Notes under the pieces: model-generated | Told to the model about the DNA's origin: nothing | Database searches by the model: none | Seen by the model: only the letters and a program-made list of their open reading frames with translations | Assembly: GCA_918026815.1 (NCBI GenBank) | Contig: CAKJVC010000010.1 | Coordinates: 2,544,501-2,608,500 of the forward strand | Origin: Chalara sp. BL73 | Lineage: Eukaryota > Ascomycota > Leotiomycetes > Helotiales | Length of the DNA: 64,000 nucleotides | Direction of reading: 5' to 3' | Part shown: in pieces, positions 23,101 to 34,805 of the stretch | Layout of the letters: every line of letters begins with the position of its first letter | Numbering within the stretch: the stretch's first letter is position 1 | Made by a program: the position numbers and the translations under genes

Positions 23101-24815
23101 TCATGTCGCTACAAACTTTAGAGAGTTTGCAGGAGCGAGCACTGAAACTTTATGCCCGAGACTTTGCAGATTATGTCAAACAAGTCTTCGGTGAAATGGC
23201 TCCCCAGAATAGGAGGGCATTTATCGCTATAATAAAGCTTCTGGCAGACCTGCTAGAAGGCTGTGGGAATGACGGGGATCGTGGTGCCTTGACGGTTGCT
23301 TTCGCAGAGCTTCTTGTTATAGATGGGGATCCGCATGACTACATCAATTTGCTTGATCGCATGGTAGAGGACTCGGAGCGCCTGTTCGAAGACATCGGAC
23401 CTGGGGCGATTGCATTTGACGGTGGAGGTAATTCGAACTACGGATCAATTTCAGGAAATCGCTCGAATCCATCTGCCACCGGATCAGTTACGTCAAATGC
23501 ATCCTCGCTAAGGAGAAGATTTGATACTCTCTTAAGACATAATAGTAATAAGACGGATGGTGACTCTCGGCCATCTGTATGGCGTACGTTGAGCAAGACT
23601 ACTCGTAGTGTTGCTACCGGAGAAGTTATCGCCCCATCAAGTCTATCCAGAGCATCGAACCGTTCAAGATCAATTGAAGGCCAAAATCGACGACCGATGT
23701 CTCGTGACAGACCTACTGTTTTTGGCACTTTTGATGAACGACCAGCAAGCTCTCATAGTATAGCTCCAAGGCTAAGCACCATCGGCGCTTCACCACCTCC
23801 AGAGGAGAATAGAGAGCCCACGAAGTCAATCAAGAGGAGCCGTCGAAGCTCTCTTTCTGATTTAAAGGCTTTGATGTCTTCGGCTACGATCAGTGGCAGC
23901 TCTCCCTTAGGACGCTTGTCCCCACCCAATCGTATCAAATTAAACCTAAACACCTCCCCTCGGACCCCTTCCCCAACGAAGATACCTGTTGCAGGTGGGA
24001 TCATGGATCGCGGCCGCTCTGCTATGTATCGTACTGGCTCGCCGACTCAGAAGGAGAATACACCATTGAATAGTGCAGCTCGAGTCACGGGCAGCCTCAC
24101 AGAACGGCCTCAAAATATCATGTCTCCGCCAGATAGTTCTGTTGCAAAAGAGCTTTGGCCAGCAGCGAACGGCCACTCTAAGAGCAAATCTATGTCTTCA
24201 AACATACCTACACTAAAAGGCACGGTTCGAAATGGATCTAGCTCATTGAGCAGACCCTCATCAAGCCCATCCAAAGGCTCACCACAAAAACTCCGTTTGA
24301 TGAGCCCTCAGAAGCTTCGTGAACGCTTGCAAAACGAATCAAGAGTTTTTAACGAAGCAGAGACGTCGTTCCAAACTGAGCTCACGAGACTTGGCGAGGA
24401 CTTCGCAAAGATCAGTTCATCCTCGTCCGTCCGCCCGCAAGACTTTACTAGGCTCTCGGCCAACATTGAGCTCCTAGAACAACAGATCCCTGATCTAATC
24501 AAGGGTGCGAGCGCTCGTTGCGAGCAGATTAGGACTGACACTGAGAAGTCGCTGCTGGCTTCAGAGTTCAAGATCAAGGGTCTAGATCAACTGTACAAAG
24601 AGAGCAGCGCAGAGAATGAGTTGTTGTACGAGAAGTTCAATGGTGAGCTGGGTAAGATCGTTAAGGCATTGAAGGGCAAGGGCAAGGATGAAAAAGAGGA
24701 GCTCGTAGCGAAACTCAAAGAGAGTACAGAAGAAACGGCGAAGGTGAAAAAGGAGAACGCGCGGTTGAAACGTGAGATCTTACAGTTACGGACGCTGTTG
24801 AAAGCTGCCGATTAA
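20172..24815 (+). CDS. Large Rho guanine nucleotide exchange factor (DH-PH with C-terminal RhoGAP-like region)
   Basis: Two exons, 20172-22434 and 22486-24815, give 1530 aa. Residues about 245-460 form a DH domain: LRREMGELVDTEERYV at the start, and IEPVQRLPRYSLFI in the catalytic helix. A PH-like region follows (about 490-640; LLFFADCVVVLKK, FTMSDDGHSIWMASL). After a linker, residues about 880-1050 (LEETFTGYIAAL through LLADLLEGC) resemble a RhoGAP fold, but I do not see a clear catalytic Arg finger. The Ser/Pro/Arg-rich stretch 1080-1370 is probably disordered. A coiled coil (about 1460-1530, Lys/Glu heptads) ends the protein. It would control Rho/Cdc42-type GTPases in polarity, septation or wall synthesis. 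Confidence 0.88.
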
Positions 24816-25082
24816 GTATTATGTGACTTACTTGGCGAGGACTTTTAGCTATTGTGGAGAGGGCCTGCTTCTCGTGATGAATGGGGGAAAGCATATTTTG
24901 GCGTTAAGGGCATGGCTATGGGACCCGGAACTTGTAAGGAAGTGTTCCTGCTCTGGGTTCCGGCTGTGCATGGGTCCTCCACACGTTTATATATGGTAGC
25001 TTATGTAGAGTATCACGAATTCACGAACGTACATTGCAAGACGATATGGATGCTTCAGCGTTGTCGTAAGCAAATCGAGGCT

Positions 25083-25515
25083 CTATGCGGTATTCCGCTT
25101 CTGCTCCTGCTTCTGCTTCCCTTCCGCGCTCATGCCCTCACATCCTACAACATTCCCCGCGACCTCCTCTACCCTTCCCCCAATCCCACTCCCTTCCGCT
25201 TTAGGCCTGTTCTCATTCGCCGCCTATACGTTCAAGTCAGCCAGTCTTCTTGTCTCTTATCTTCCCATCCCGTTAATCCCATCACATTCGCACGCATACT
25301 TCCTCATCTTCGTCCGGAAGCAACATAAATCAATGGAATAAGAGGGGGGGGGGGGGACAAACCCTCATCTCCTGCTTCCCGGCTTCCTGATCCTGTCGTC
25401 CGCTCGCCTTCCACGCCGCTGCACCGGTGACGTTGCCGATCGTCTCTTCCACGGCGCCTTTGGCATATGTTGCGTGTCCGGAGAGCAGAGAGGCGTCTTG
25501 GTTGGTGGAGGACAT
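25083..25515 (-). CDS. CsbD-like stress protein
   Basis: Exons 25515-25363 and 25223-25083 give 97 aa. Two related segments occur: SLLSGHATYAKGAVEETIGNVTG in the first exon, and ENRPKAEGS followed by VEEVAGNVVGCEGM in the second. This is the repeat style of fungal CsbD-like proteins, small hydrophilic stress-related proteins of unknown biochemical role. The protein ends in a Lys/Gln-rich tail. The intron donor is GTTTGT and the intron holds a run of 13 C on the coding strand just after the donor, an unusual placement that may hamper sequencing. The start at 25515 was preferred to the one nine codons upstream by similarity to other CsbD-like starts. Confidence 0.75.
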
Positions 25516-25964
25516 TTTGGCTGTTTGTGTTTCAGGATGCAAATTGCTGGGTACGATGAAGCCGAATTGCGTTTTCTGAGAACCTGTAAACTGTGAATTT
25601 TTGGAAATGTTTCAAGGTGAGAGAGGGGAGAGAGGTTGTGTTCTTGTCAGGTAAAGTCACCAGGTGGTGATGTCATAGGGTGTTTGGTGTACATCAATAC
25701 ATTGGCCAATGGAACTCTTGAGTGCCTTTATATAAGCCCTGTTCGTGTCAGAAATATATTTTAGGCAGTAATAATAAGGACAGGACATTCATAGGCAGAA
25801 AGATCTTCAAGATAGTTTTAGTTTGTGCAAGCAAAAAGCACGTGATATAACTCTTACACTTCTCGCTGATGTTTTGACTCTTTGTCCAATATATACAGCT
25901 CTATTACCGTGTTATATGTAACAACTATAAATATATATAACAAATTAGGCGTTTTATATAAGTG
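25516..25964 (-). promoter_or_regulatory. CsbD-like gene promoter with CCAAT and TATA elements
   Basis: A TATATAA run near 25729-25735 and a CCAAT core near 25704-25708 lie about 200 nt upstream of the minus-strand start at 25515. No gene is supported in the gap; the 3' end of the channel gene is on its far side. Confidence 0.4.
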
Positions 25965-28919
25965 TTACGGCTCCTCCGCCGGATTTCCTTGCTGCGCCAT
26001 GATTAACGCTGTCAGCTCTGCAATCTTCGCGCTCAAATCATCAACTTTCCTTTCCAACTCTCTGGTTCTGCTATTATCATCTGCGGCCAGTACACCATTT
26101 GTGTCCCTTTTCAATCTGACGGGTGTTTGCGGTCCAGGGCTGTGAGATACATCTTGTGTTGGCGAGTCGTCGAAGTGCTGTGATCGATTTGAGTTTGATT
26201 TAGAAAGGAAGGGTTTCGGTTTCTTGGTAGTATTATCTATTCAAACATTAGCAAACACGGCAAGCACGGGAAAGAAGATCGGTTCGAAGGTAACCTACCG
26301 CTGTGCCGTCCGATAATGTCTATATCTGTGGTTGAGGGTCCCATGGACGAGAACACAGGAGCGGTCCCTCTGACTTTATCATTGGCACTTTCGAACAACC
26401 AAATTGCGCCAACTATTGGAAGATGTGTAATCTTCAATACTACGATACGTGTACTGCGGAGCCTGCATCCCGGTCATGAGTCAATTGCATTAAAAATTTA
26501 GGAAAGTAGATTTGCTGACTTTTCTGCTGAGACGAAGAGCCTAAGTGGTCGGATGAAGAATAGCGGTATCAGATTCTAATAAGTTAGTCGTGATCTAAAA
26601 TACATTTTGTAGGGCGGCTTCATACCAAAGGTGGATAGAAGTGTGTCAGACGATTACTTGTCGAAGCCTGCTCTGATCAGTAACTTGACTTAACTTAACG
26701 TCGTATTTTCGCTTACCTCTAAAACATAGACTGAATACACGAAAAGATACTCTTCTCTGGAGGCTGGTTAGAATAGCAACGAATTATATAATTGAATTCT
26801 GTTACCTAGCATGAGTAATGACCTGCGTGAAACTGTTGCTAAGAATACTAATCAAGGATGTAACAAGGAGGACTATTAAGTCAAGGGTTAGCGAGTTCCA
26901 AAGCAATTTCGCGACTCTTCGAATTTTAGGGATGACTTGCTGTTTGTCATCGTCACAAAAATCAACATCAGGGGAGGACCCAGATGCCTATTGATATCAT
27001 ACATGATGTCGAATCCAAGGTAGCTTGAGCCGAAAAATACTTTAATCAAAATCCAGCTCATTTCATACAAGGTAAGTTGGTCCCTAGCCAGAAGAGAAAA
27101 GGTGGTAAGGAACCCAACGTATAGGACGGCGACAACAACCTATAAGGTTTAATTAGCACATATGTTCCATATGTTCCATTTCAAGGACACGGGCCATGAC
27201 ATAGATCCAAACACACATTATTTAGAAAACTGGGCCAGACTTGCCATAAACTTCACAAAGTCCTTTGTCATTACTTTCAGGCAGGGAATGAGCGTTCCAA
27301 AGTAAGGATGTAAACTCAAGAGAGAGCATATTCTCGGTACCATAAAGAGAGCTTCGAGGGATAAAATATCAAAAGCGGTATCAACGATGCTTGCACTGTT
27401 TTTGACACGACCGATAATCCTCGTGATGAAGAATGCCACTCCAATTAATATAATGATTAGATCGCAACCGTTCCAAATGTCTACGGCGTAGAATATTGAC
27501 CCTGCATCGATGAACTCGCTAAGTTCGTCATACGTAAATGCTGCAAACCATATGTAGAGGAAAATCTCCTTTAGAGTAAAGTAGTACCTGCAGTTATTAA
27601 TTAGGTTTAATTTTCCTTAAGAAAACCAACACTTACGGATTTCGCTCTACTAGGACGGCATAATATAAGAATAGAAAGGTGGCGAAGAACAAAACCTCAA
27701 ATGCCTTAATATATCGCGGCACGCGAAGGCGTGTGAAATGGTCTGAACGTCGCTTGTTATAGAATTGTGGTTTTTTCCGTGTGTTCGCTGAAAGGTTCTC
27801 CCAAAATGTGATGTCGCCGTTCCACTGTGGGATAATTTTAGTAAGTGGCAGATATTGACGCAAGAGCTCCAGCAACCAACGGGTTGCTACTTACAATTCC
27901 ATGAACTATTTTCTGGACGATTCGTTGGCTTAGAAACTTCTTGCAATCCGCAACAGCTGCAATCTCGAGACCATTCAGGCCGGTGAATGCGGACGTAGGG
28001 TCCTCCCTTACTTTGACGTTAGTATTATCTGCAATTTGATGTGCAAGCTCCGGCGATGGCAGATTCCGCAAACTGCGAAATCGCCGGAGTAGACTAATGA
28101 GGAAATTGACGCGTTAGTTGACTGAATAAGAAAACTTGTATGCCATGGTGTGAAGAGCACAAACTGAGAGTGTCATAGATGTTTATGGAACAAAATTGCG
28201 CAAAGCAACAATACATACTCGTCATCTAGTCCTTCATCTTCACCTCCAAATACACCACCCATATGTGATACTGATCGCAAAAGTTCGACTCTCTTGCTAC
28301 TTGTTGGCCGGATCGTTGGTGTAGAAGCTCGAAATTGCGGCAAAAGGCTGGAGCTTTCTGTTGGCTCAGTAGCTGGTTCTGCGTCACTCCCTACTCCTAT
28401 ATCGGTATTAGGCAACTCGTAGAGGCAATAATCCACTGCATCTCGCTCTGATATGCGGCTGAGAAACCTCCATGCTACGATTTCGCATGCATTTGCGCGC
28501 GTCTCGTTGAGCCCTCGGTCGTCAACGTCCAGTGTAGAGAAATGCCACTTCAAAGTCAGCAGCGCATTGATCAACGCTGGGTTCGTAACATTGACAACAA
28601 GATATTCGACTAGTATTCGTATTTTGTGGCCGGCAGACGTTGTTCGTAACTGCTCGAATGTAGAAGGGATGCGAATCTCATCAACAAAGTAGCTATTCTT
28701 ATCAGCACACTGGCGCAATAATGTATCTATGTCTGGAGGAGAACATTCGACTCTGCAATAAAGATTCAAATTGACCCAAAGAAGCGTATCGGAAGAAACT
28801 AGATCGAGGGCATACATTGACAAAGCTTTCACCACCTCCACAAAAGCGTCCTCTTGGCTAATCTCAGGGAGCCTGACGACAGATCTTCCCTCGCCTGAGG
28901 AACCATCTGACCGCGTCAT
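25965..28919 (-). CDS. yvc1: Vacuolar TRP-type Ca2+-permeable cation channel (Yvc1 family)
   Basis: Eleven exons in coding order: 28919-28219, 28093-27895, 27824-27637, 27587-27245, 27139-26941, 26872-26806, 26756-26717, 26667-26626, 26575-26520, 26462-26299, 26236-25965; all phases agree and give 756 aa. The soluble N-terminal region (about 1-330) carries ANACEIVAWRFLSRIS and GLNGLEIAAVADCKKFLSQ, hallmarks of fungal Yvc1 channels. Membrane segments include VLFFATFLFLYYAVLV, LIIILIGVAFFI, VVVAVLYVGFLTTFSLL and LLVTSLISIL. The C terminus ends in a coiled coil (LERKVDDLSAKIAELTALI). Yvc1 releases vacuolar Ca2+ on osmotic or membrane stretch. Two introns, 27140-27244 and 26873-26940, use GC donors (GCAAGT) and are needed to keep the conserved sequence in phase. 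Confidence 0.9.
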
Positions 28920-29554
28920 CCTGGGATAGGAGAGATCAATTGGTATCCGCAGCAGAGAAAAAAGGATGTATAATTAGGTGGAAAGCATTCAAGCAAAAGC
29001 ACTCCAACGCTGTTGAGAGATCCCCTCATTCTGTGACAAAAACAATAGTAAACAGGGATAGCTTTTTTAATAGAGCCACCCACCGCTTTTTGTTTTCAAA
29101 GGGGGGATATGACGTACTCTTTGGTACCTGCTAGGCCTACACTAGTTTCTTAATATCTGAATCAATATGAGGCATGATACTAATTGGGTAAGGCAAATCG
29201 GAATAAAGACTACACATATATCATTTCTATTCATGGTGTATCCCTCCAAACTTCACACGCAGCCGGATCTCTTACCCGATGTGATAGAATGTGATCTCGG
29301 CCCGGGTATAGCAAGCGCTCGGAAGCGGCCGCATAGAGCCTATTCCGCAGCGGCTTAGCCGGGAAGTAGCTTGGCCAGGCAGGCTAAGCTTTCGTCAGTG
29401 CTTACCCCTCCATTACTGCGTCTGCTGCTAGGCAGCTTCAACTACAAATATGCACACCCTCCCAGAAAGAATCGATTCAACAAATATCTCTCAAACACTA
29501 CCTTAACCTGCGTATTGTACCCTTACCACGACTTCACAAGTATAAAACAGCGCC
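28920..29554. other. Divergent promoter of yvc1 and PI31 genes
   Basis: No gene or repeat supported in this 635-nt spacer. Confidence 0.5.
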
Positions 29555-30805
29555 ATGACAAATCCACTCAACGCGGAGAGCCTGCTAAAGCACATAGCAG
29601 ATGCTCTCCCAACCCACAAGAAAGATGATACCTCCTCCGACTTCTCTAGCTCGTACGAAGCTCTCGCTCTGTTTGCCCATGGTTGTATGACCGCCGTTGG
29701 CTTCCGGCTGCTCGGATTTGGTGAAGGACGGAAGATTGAATCCGAGCTGGCAGGAACCCATCCAAGACTATCACCCAAATGGCTTGCCTCTTTTAACTCG
29801 TACGAATTCCTATATGCACATCCTCAGAGCGCTCTGGAATACAAGATAAAGGTTGCTAGGGAGGGTGATAAGGCAGTCATTACTGGGATCGCGTTGGGCG
29901 AGGAGAGGCGGCACGGCAAGGGAGAGTTCGAAATTACGGCCAAGGAATACGTATACAATGCTGCGCTGCCTCTTCGCATACCCTTGACAGAGGAGGGCGA
30001 GGAGGATCGATCGACTTTGGAGGCGAAACTGAGGGAGATTTACGTCTCATCCACGAGAATAGAGGGTATGTATTCCTCCAGAACAAAAAGTTGCCTGTGG
30101 AAATATATCTAGCTAACCTAATGCAGATCTTGCGTCGCAGTTTAAGCTCAATATCATTCAAAAATTAATCCCAGGCTTGCAGAAGGAAGGATATGAAGAA
30201 GCTCCAGCTGGTGTCCGAGCGGCTCGGGACGAGCGACAACAAGAACTTGATGACAGACGAAACCCGCCTCCAGAGCGACAACCACTACCCGAGCCAGCTC
30301 GACCATATCCTTTTGAAGACCCTTTGGTAAGTTCTGAGTCTTTCAATCTAGGGCAACAATCTTTTTTTGTCAAGCAGTACCAATGTACTGACTGAAATGA
30401 TAGGCTACTGCCCCACGACAACCCCAACCTGGTCCTGATGGATATATACCAGGCTTTGATGATGAATATGATCTGAATCGCCCCTTACGCGGGATGGCTC
30501 CAGCACCTGGGTACTCGCCTTTCAGTATTGGCCATGACGACCTCAACCCTCCAGGCCTGGGACCACATGATCCCCTCCGTGGCGCTTTTGTTCCTGGTGG
30601 AGGATTTCCAGGATTTCCTGCCGGTGGAAATGGTGGCATGCATCCTGATTTCAATGATCCCTTATTCCATGGCCAAAGACCCAACTTTAACCCTCGGGCT
30701 CCTCCAGGCGCGCGCTATGATCCTCCTGGGCCTGGTCAAGCACCACAGGGTGGAAATCGGCCACATAATCCATTCGGGGGTTTTGGAGACAACGACTTTA
30801 TATGA
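29555..30805 (+). CDS. Proteasome inhibitor PI31-like protein
   Basis: Exons 29555-30065, 30127-30326 and 30404-30805 give 370 aa. Residues about 1-180 form the Fbxo7/PI31 (FP) N-terminal domain: DFSSSYEALALFAHGCMTAVGFRLLGFG, then ALEYKIKVAREGDKAVITGIALG. A proline- and glycine-rich C terminus follows, with the PI31 signature IGHDDLNPPGLGP and DPLRGAFVPGGG, the tail that enters and blocks the 20S core. It would regulate or help assemble proteasomes in cytosol and nucleus. Length, domain order and C-terminal motif all match the family. Confidence 0.9.
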
Positions 30806-31518
30806 TGAAAGGTATCAACAGAATGGAAACATGAAATTATTTGATGGGCGACCTGGCTGGTTATGCTACATGGTTGAAACTAAAACCCAAGGCGTTCGGG
30901 GCTCTAAAAAGCACTTTACTCGTAAATTACGACTAATACAAGCAGAAGGGCCGATATCCTAATTCGATTGTTATGCCATGATTTCATCGGGTGGTCGACA
31001 TTGACTCGCACGCGAGTGAAGCAAGATTCTGGCTTACAAATTTTCTGACTCTAGACGCCACACGTAAGAGAACAAGCGGTTTCCGGAGTTGCGGAGTCGT
31101 ATCCAAAAAGAGGATGTTTCCACAATACGGGATTTCATGAGGCTCAAATGGTCGCAATAGGGGTCATGACTCGTACAACAATGTGGAGCCCGGACCCACA
31201 ACGGAGACTAGGAGACTGCCGGATCTATGACATCGTTGTTGTCGAAATGCAATTTTTTAACCTTCTTGAGCCTTATTTCCAGATTCTCTCTATTTCTAGC
31301 AGAGAATTCAGATCCATGACCGGAGTTTACTATCTTCTCCACAAGCAGAAAGTTCTGCTTGTTTACAAATCCATTTCATTTGTATTGTATAAAGTACAAG
31401 TTCGCTACCATATGTGGCACTTTTCCTCCCAAATCTTTCATATCATTTCCTCATACGTTTCTGCTATATACCCAAACTCGCTTTTCTCCATTACCAGTTG
31501 CTAATAACACGATACAAA
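30806..31518. other. Intergenic region upstream of the second alcohol dehydrogenase
   Basis: No gene supported. A TATAAAG at 31388-31394 lies about 125 nt before the ATG at 31519 and may be the promoter TATA element. Confidence 0.45.
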
Positions 31519-32514
31519 ATGGTCGAATTCACAGTCTATAAAGGCTCCGAGTCTGGCGCAATCGTCAAGTCCACCTCAACCCGCCAGCTCGGCGCAAACG
31601 AGGTTCTCGTCAAAGTAACGCATTCGGGTCTCTGCGGCACAGATGAGCATTACAAGCACCAAGACATGGTTCTCGGTCATGAAGGCGTTGGCATAGTTGA
31701 GAACATCGGAAGCTCAGTAAAGGACTTCAAGAGAAGCCAAAAAGTTGGCTGGGGCTACCAACACGCTTCTTGTGGATCATGCAAACAATGCCTCACCGGC
31801 CATGAAACTCTCTGCCCTGCCAGACAGATGTACGGCTCTGCAGACCTCGACCAAGGTTCTTTCTCCTCGTACGCCATATGGCGTGCAGATTTCCTCTTCC
31901 ATATCCCGGAGGCTATCGCGAACGAATATGCCGCCCCCTTAATGTGCGGCGGAGCTACCGTCTTCGCTGCGCTGCGTAATCATGGTGCGAAGTCTGGCGA
32001 TAAAGTTGGTGTCATCGGTGTTGGAGGTCTGGGACATTTGGCGATTCAATTCGCGGCGAAGATGGGCTGTGAAGTCATAGTTTTCTCTGGGACCGACTCG
32101 AAAAAAGAAGAATCCTTGAAGCTAGGAGCTACGTCGTTTATTGCAACAAAGCAAGAAGGCTGGGAGGAAAACCTCGGTCCGGTTATCGATCACTTGTTGG
32201 TGACGGCGTCGTTCTCACCAGACTGGAAACAATACGGCAAGGTGATGGCACCAGGCGGCACGATCTATCCGCTGACGGTCGATCACGGCGATTTTAAGAT
32301 TCCCCAGATGTTGCTTATTGCGCAGGAGTTGAAGGTTCAGGGGAGCGTGGTGGCGAGTCGTCAGGTTATGAGGGATATGCTTTCTTTCAGCGCCTTACAT
32401 GGGATTAAGTCTATTATCGAGCAATTCCCAATGAGCGAGAATGGTATCACGGAGGCGATGACAAAGCTGAGAGAGGGAAGGATGAGGTATCGTGGTGTTT
32501 TGGTTGCGCAGTAG
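31519..32514 (+). CDS. Zinc-dependent alcohol dehydrogenase (NADP, Adh6/CAD-like)
   Basis: Single exon, 331 aa. The ATG at 31519 was chosen over an in-frame upstream one because it follows a TATA element and begins the domain directly (MVEFTVYKGSESG). Catalytic zinc ligands are in GLCGTDEHY and LGHEGVG, the structural zinc lobe is complete (CGSCKQCLTGHETLC), and the nucleotide fold has GVGGLGHLAIQFAAKMG. The C-terminal half (GGTIYPLTV, GSVVASRQVMRDML, RMRYRGVLV) is typical of the cinnamyl-alcohol/YahK/Adh6 branch, which reduces aromatic and branched aldehydes with NADPH. No intron is needed, unlike the first dehydrogenase in the window, so the two are not recent duplicates. Confidence 0.9.
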   Translation: MVEFTVYKGSESGAIVKSTSTRQLGANEVLVKVTHSGLCGTDEHYKHQDMVLGHEGVGIVENIGSSVKDFKRSQKVGWGYQHASCGSCKQCLTGHETLCPARQMYGSADLDQGSFSSYAIWRADFLFHIPEAIANEYAAPLMCGGATVFAALRNHGAKSGDKVGVIGVGGLGHLAIQFAAKMGCEVIVFSGTDSKKEESLKLGATSFIATKQEGWEENLGPVIDHLLVTASFSPDWKQYGKVMAPGGTIYPLTVDHGDFKIPQMLLIAQELKVQGSVVASRQVMRDMLSFSALHGIKSIIEQFPMSENGITEAMTKLREGRMRYRGVLVAQ

Positions 32515-32675
32515 TGGATGTGTGATATGATTGACATAAGAATATTGTATAGTATGGCGTATAGAATTTGGTGTATGGCATAGAATGCATTAGCGTATGG
32601 GAACCAGATCCGTTTTGTTACAGACACGTATTAGAAGTATATAAGAGCAACATCGCATCATGTATCACCTCCATA

Positions 32676-33335
32676 TTACCTGCCCGTGTTTCTCCTCCAT
32701 CCTAACCGATGTATGAAATCTACCAGGATCCTCCGCACCGTAGGGCTGTTCCCTCGCATCCACATCGCGTGGTACTCATCACACAAAATTCCCGTATATA
32801 ATTGGCCCGGCTGCAGCTCATCAACCTCCAGAGCAGAAAATGTGCCATGGCCCACAGTTGGTGGCTTATTCTCTCCAGTCCCCAGCAAAGCGCTTTCCTC
32901 GCTGTGAACTTCTGTTACGTAGGAAGATGCCAGAGCCTTCCGCTTGATGGTGAAAGGGGTGGTCGTCGGTCTCGGCGGCAAAGTTGGTTGCTCCGACTTA
33001 AATGGCCAGTCATCCCCATATCCCAGGCTGATGAATGGAGGCGAGGTGCTGCTTCGGACGGGTGATATTGTAAGGACTTCAGTTTGGCCTGCTTTCGGGC
33101 TTCTGAGGTCATATGTCGACGAAGGTTTGGTGGAAGCAGCGATGGGGCGCTGGACGACTCCCCATTTTAAGGGCTTCCTGGACATCCCCGTACCTCTTTC
33201 GCTGGGATGAGGACGACACGCGACAGAGAGAACTAAGGAATTCGTCGCCAGTCCCGGCATTTGTAGAGGTATTGACCAGCACTCTGTTTTGAAGCTTCCG
33301 TCTAACCCCTGCAATGGAGGTGAAGATGCCTGCAC
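32676..33335 (-). CDS. Hypothetical protein, unrecognised
   Basis: A 219-codon frame, convergent with the alcohol dehydrogenase. I recognise no family. The middle is Pro/Ser/Thr-rich; the last 60 residues (LQPGQLYTGILCDEYHAMWMRG, then ILVDFIHRLGW) look more ordered. An overlapping frame starting at 33363 begins with a hydrophobic segment (MLYIFTLGVCAGIFTSIAGV) and may be a first exon of the same gene, but I found no intron of usable size that joins the two in phase. Coding status is uncertain. Confidence 0.4.
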   Translation of the reverse strand: MQASSPPLQGLDGSFKTECWSIPLQMPGLATNSLVLSVACRPHPSERGTGMSRKPLKWGVVQRPIAASTKPSSTYDLRSPKAGQTEVLTISPVRSSTSPPFISLGYGDDWPFKSEQPTLPPRPTTTPFTIKRKALASSYVTEVHSEESALLGTGENKPPTVGHGTFSALEVDELQPGQLYTGILCDEYHAMWMRGNSPTVRRILVDFIHRLGWRRNTGR

Positions 33336-33363
33336 ATACCCCCAGAGTGAAGATATATAGCAT

Positions 33364-34805
33364 AGCTCAATCCCGATATCGATAGAGCAACATGATGAGG
33401 CATGCGATTGTCCGGCGCCATGAGCTATTGCAACAGTCTTAAAGTGCTGTTAAATTAATGAACCTAAGAACAATCTACCGTATGGCACAGAAAGCTGTTG
33501 GTAAGCTATAGGATAATTTGCATAGCCTATAGGCTGTTTATAATAACTCATGAAGCTCAAATCAATGTCAAGCTGGCGGTGGCAAAGTTCCCCTCATGAG
33601 ACAGCAGCCTGTGAGCTCTCGTGAATCATTTAACCTTCGAATGAGAACTGTAGCTACTGATGATGCTGGTAGCATATCTCTGTGTCAATTATAGAAGCAG
33701 CTCATAACCATCAAGGCCGATCCACTTAGAAGCGACTCTATTATCTTGAGGATCTAGCGTGCATCCCCTCCACAGAGGCAGTGATGTCCACATAGCACAA
33801 AAGTTTACAGGTTCCGCTGTAATGCGAAGATCGGTTATGTAAAATAGCTTAGTTTCCAGACCGATAGCTTACTTTTAGTATTTCAAGACGTTACTATACC
33901 TTACAAGTTGCGAATCTCTAAGGCTTAATCTGCCTTTTTTCAAATAAGCCACAAAGCATTAATACACTCCATTTTCAAATATAGCTTTCGGCTTTAGTAA
34001 AAAAGTATTCGAAATTAATAATTATTAATAACTTGAAATTCTAATACAAAAAAACAAATTTAGCAAGTCCTGAATAACAATTTTTGGTTAAACAGGATAT
34101 CAGTATATATACCTTTTAGAAACGTTAATATAAACGTAAACGCCAAATTGCTTGATAGAAAACTTAATGTTTATTAGTCTATTGATATTGCCTAGTACAG
34201 TCTTTTTGGAGTACTCTGCGCTCCCGCTTCGTTTTTTAACTCTCAAACTTTGTCTATAGACGATACTTTACCGGATTGCTTGGCCTGAGCGTCCCGGCCG
34301 TGCTATATAGCCTTTGACTGATACAGAATATCAAAAGAAGAAGAAGAATAATAATAATAACAAGATGAGAGATGATTTTGCGATGAACGTTGTAGTATTT
34401 ACAGTTATCCGAGGGGAGAAATGCGGCAAAAAGGGCCTAGTCAAGCTTGGATGCCAAGTTCATTTAGTGCTTCTTGTTTCCCCATAAATTTGACCCTTCT
34501 CGCATGTTAAAAGCGAGCTTAGGTGCCATATATAGTTCAGATATTACGGTGCCTTGGCCCGTGCGGCCGCCCTAATTCAGCGACATTTCACTTAGGAGAT
34601 TAGTGTATTATGCCGTATACACACAAGCACTAAAGGCAGGATCTCTTATTCCGACACTCCATCATACATAATATACTACGACGTAGTGTCACGGTAACAC
34701 AAGGCTGGTTCAAGATTGCGACAGCCACAGGCAGGTGTAAAAGATGAGGAGAGAAGCGTAATTAATCTATCGCTGCAGCAGCTTTGACACTTGTGTACTT
34801 CATTT
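33364..34805. other. AT-rich intergenic region with repeat copy
   Basis: Very AT-rich between about 33880 and 34190, less so to 34800. Holds the first repeat copy (listed separately). No gene supported. Confidence 0.55.
33901..34162 (+). repeat. Dispersed direct repeat, copy 1 (AT-shifted)
   Basis: Shares TTACAAGTTGCGAATCTCTA, CAAATAAGCCACAAAGCATT, ATAACTTGAAAT and GCCAAATTGCTTGATAGAAA with the copy at 37465-37760, in the same order and orientation. Where they differ, this copy mostly has T for C or A for G (for example CCTTTTTTC against CCCTCTTTC), the direction expected of RIP. No coding content; element class unknown. Confidence 0.75.
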
